Origin: Leptolyngbya sp. 'hensonii'
GTDB taxonomy: Bacteria > Cyanobacteriota > Cyanobacteriia > GCF-001939115
Assembly (NCBI RefSeq): GCF_001939115.1
Contig: NZ_MQTZ01000058.1
Coordinates: forward strand, 1-52,780
DNA length: 52,780 nucleotides
Direction of reading: 5' to 3'
Position 1 is the stretch's first letter. Each line of letters starts with the position of its first letter. Under the pieces are notes generated by a model. It worked only from the letters and a program-made list of their open reading frames with translations, was not told the origin of the DNA and searched no databases. The position numbers were made by a program, and so were the translations under genes. Shown here one piece after another: positions 51,721 to 52,780 of this stretch.

Positions 51721-52252
51721 AGCAAGTTTTAGCAGGAAACCCAGTTTAATACCGATACCTGATCACGCTCAAGCCAATTGCCGTATTTTTTGCATAATTC
51801 CTGAATCGGCAGACATATTAATTCAGCAGGTGACCATTAATTTGAGGCTGAACCGTCATTATGTCAAATGCTGCTTCAAAACAGATGCTTGACTTTCAGG
51901 CAATTCGTTCAATCACAGTCTATCAATATTGGCGTTGCAACGCTTGCATTGCAAGGTACGAGAGGAGGCAAACCGATAGTGAAGAATTTAGACTTCTGGA
52001 GTATAACTGGACACCTAATTTCCGTTGGGATCTGAGTGAATGCACAGACAAAGAATATAACCACAAATCTCGGAAGGATTTTGGGCTCTCTCCAGAAGAT
52101 ATTGCCACCAGAGAAGATCTAATCGTTGCGGGAAGGTATTTCCAAAGTTTTGGAGGAGGGTGGGGGCAGGAAAGAAGTAATGCCAGACCCGATTGCAGCG
52201 GGGGAATAGTTCCATTTCTACAACAATTCTTTTTGTCAGAGAGGATTTTCTA
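51721..52252. other. Region with only a doubtful ORF
   Basis: A 130-codon frame (51861-52253, plus) has no recognisable family and no ribosome-binding site. It contains two Cys-rich bits (WRCNACIARYERR) that look like chance. I do not call it a gene. No repeat or RNA was seen. Confidence 0.35.
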
Positions 52253-52582
52253 ATGGTAGACAAAACCTGTTTAGAAATGGCTAGGCAGGGCAATCCACAA
52301 GCAATTGCTACTTTAATTAGCCAGCGCCTCCAACCAAGGGGAATTACAACCAAGGCACTCCTAAAAGATAGTTGTCTACAGATTTTACTGGAGTCTAAAG
52401 ACATTCCTGATCCGCAGATTGTTGCTTTTATTCAGAAGGGAATAGCAAGCCTAAACCTTCGATCTGTGACACGTTTAAGAGTTTATGGTCGCCAAATTGG
52501 GCAGCAGCGATTGAGTGCATCCCACTTTTGCGATGAGTATAAGTGCTTAGAGCTGTGTTTGAAAGAGCGCGCTAAACTTTGA
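52253..52582 (+). CDS. Conserved cyanobacterial domain of unknown function, 109 aa
   Basis: The protein reads LEMARQGNPQAIATLISQRL, then PRGITTKALLKDSCLQILLE, then DIPDPQIVAFIQKGIASLNL and VTRLRVYGRQIGQQ. This is a cyanobacteria-typical small domain (often QAIATLxNRxLQPKGI...LKDxCLxVxLES) that also occurs fused to longer proteins. Its function is unknown to me. ATG 52253 is used; upstream in-frame codons from 52193 lack the family pattern. The C-terminal 20 residues (HFCDEYKCLELC) are atypical and may reflect a frameshift from the usual end. Confidence 0.7.
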   Translation: MVDKTCLEMARQGNPQAIATLISQRLQPRGITTKALLKDSCLQILLESKDIPDPQIVAFIQKGIASLNLRSVTRLRVYGRQIGQQRLSASHFCDEYKCLELCLKERAKL

Positions 52583-52609
52583 GCATTCCTGCTTTGGTCA
52601 ACCACGCTT

Positions 52610-52780
52610 ATGGACCCTGAGAAAAAAGCCCAAATTCAAGCCCACGCCCGTGCCCTTGCCGCCTTGCTATACGAGGAAACCGACCCGGAGCAAGTGAAAA
52701 CATTGGCAGGGATTGAGGCAGCAGTGAGAGGGCATCTGCTGGAACACGTCGGTCCAGAGATCGGGGATTTTTTATTGCAA
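52610..52780 (+). CDS. ISKra4-type transposase, N-terminal part (runs off the window)
   Basis: The frame is open from ATG 52610 to the window edge (57 codons). It reads MDPEKKAQIQAHARALAALL, then YEETDPEQVKTLAGIEAAVR and GHLLEHVGPEIGDFLLQ. This is the characteristic start of ISKra4-family transposases in cyanobacteria, with the TLxGIE...VRxxLLExVGPEI block. The catalytic DDE region lies outside. The left inverted repeat should be between 52583 and 52609 or slightly upstream; none was recognised. Confidence 0.75.
   Translation, partial: MDPEKKAQIQAHARALAALLYEETDPEQVKTLAGIEAAVRGHLLEHVGPEIGDFLLQ

Noticed and set aside
51861-52253. 130-codon ORF with WRCNACIARYERR
   Set aside because: No ribosome-binding site, no family and odd composition. 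The Cys-rich bit resembles chance more than a zinc finger.

Overview
The window looks like a chromosomal stretch from a filamentous-type cyanobacterium. HIP1-like GCGATCGC sites are scattered throughout. There is a PEP-CTERM exported esterase, several protein families I know mainly from cyanobacteria, and very large PAS/GAF/LOV signalling proteins. No rRNA, photosystem or other gene fixing the genus was seen, so the assignment stops at phylum.

Layout. (1) 1-4000 is an AT-rich accessory block: the 3' end of a group II intron, then a tight DNA methyltransferase / ABC-type ATPase / HNH nuclease cassette, followed in the right orientation by a structure resembling an integron attC site. This is the best candidate here for an undescribed defence system. 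(2) 4150-5930 is a cluster of three uncharacterised genes behind two long dyads. (3) 6055-9127 is a receiver/flavin-reductase-like fusion with a cNMP-binding histidine kinase; 9158-10112 holds HU and a basic HTH protein. (4) 10531-13239 has an EAL relic and an aquaporin/GMC oxidoreductase pair. (5) 13356-15280 is a compact module: a promoter with a GTAGTAT dyad, an HNH protein, a small conserved protein and a run of abnormal tRNA-like genes. (6) 15511-28589 carries housekeeping and signalling genes, including a pyruvate-kinase-like protein, an M50 protease, an SDR, an adenylate cyclase, a LOV-GGDEF-EAL protein and a cNMP-gated MscS-type channel. (7) 28739-29641 is an IS1-family element that has cut off the end of a cyanobacteriochrome-like histidine kinase. 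(8) 32481-39136 has a 1509-residue CHASE-LOV hybrid kinase beside a complete partner-switching set (RsbW-, RsbU- and RsbV-like). (9) 39355-47185 includes a tandem PPK2, a GDSL esterase, a CBS protein, a ferredoxin and a transketolase-like enzyme. (10) 47186-52780 is accessory again: nested MITE-like repeats, cupin, SnoaL-like, alpha/beta hydrolase and methyltransferase genes, ending in the start of an ISKra4-type transposase.

Themes. Cyclic-nucleotide signalling recurs: a cyclase, two cNMP-binding effectors and one CRP-like site. Light and c-di-GMP signalling recur as well: two LOV domains, a probable bilin GAF, and GGDEF-EAL. Three short repeat families link distant parts of the window. Two nearly identical 157-bp copies lie in opposite orientation about 31.6 kb apart, so that interval could invert.

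All calls come from reading the sequence. No database search or folding program was run. Domain limits are approximate and repeat identities were counted by eye.
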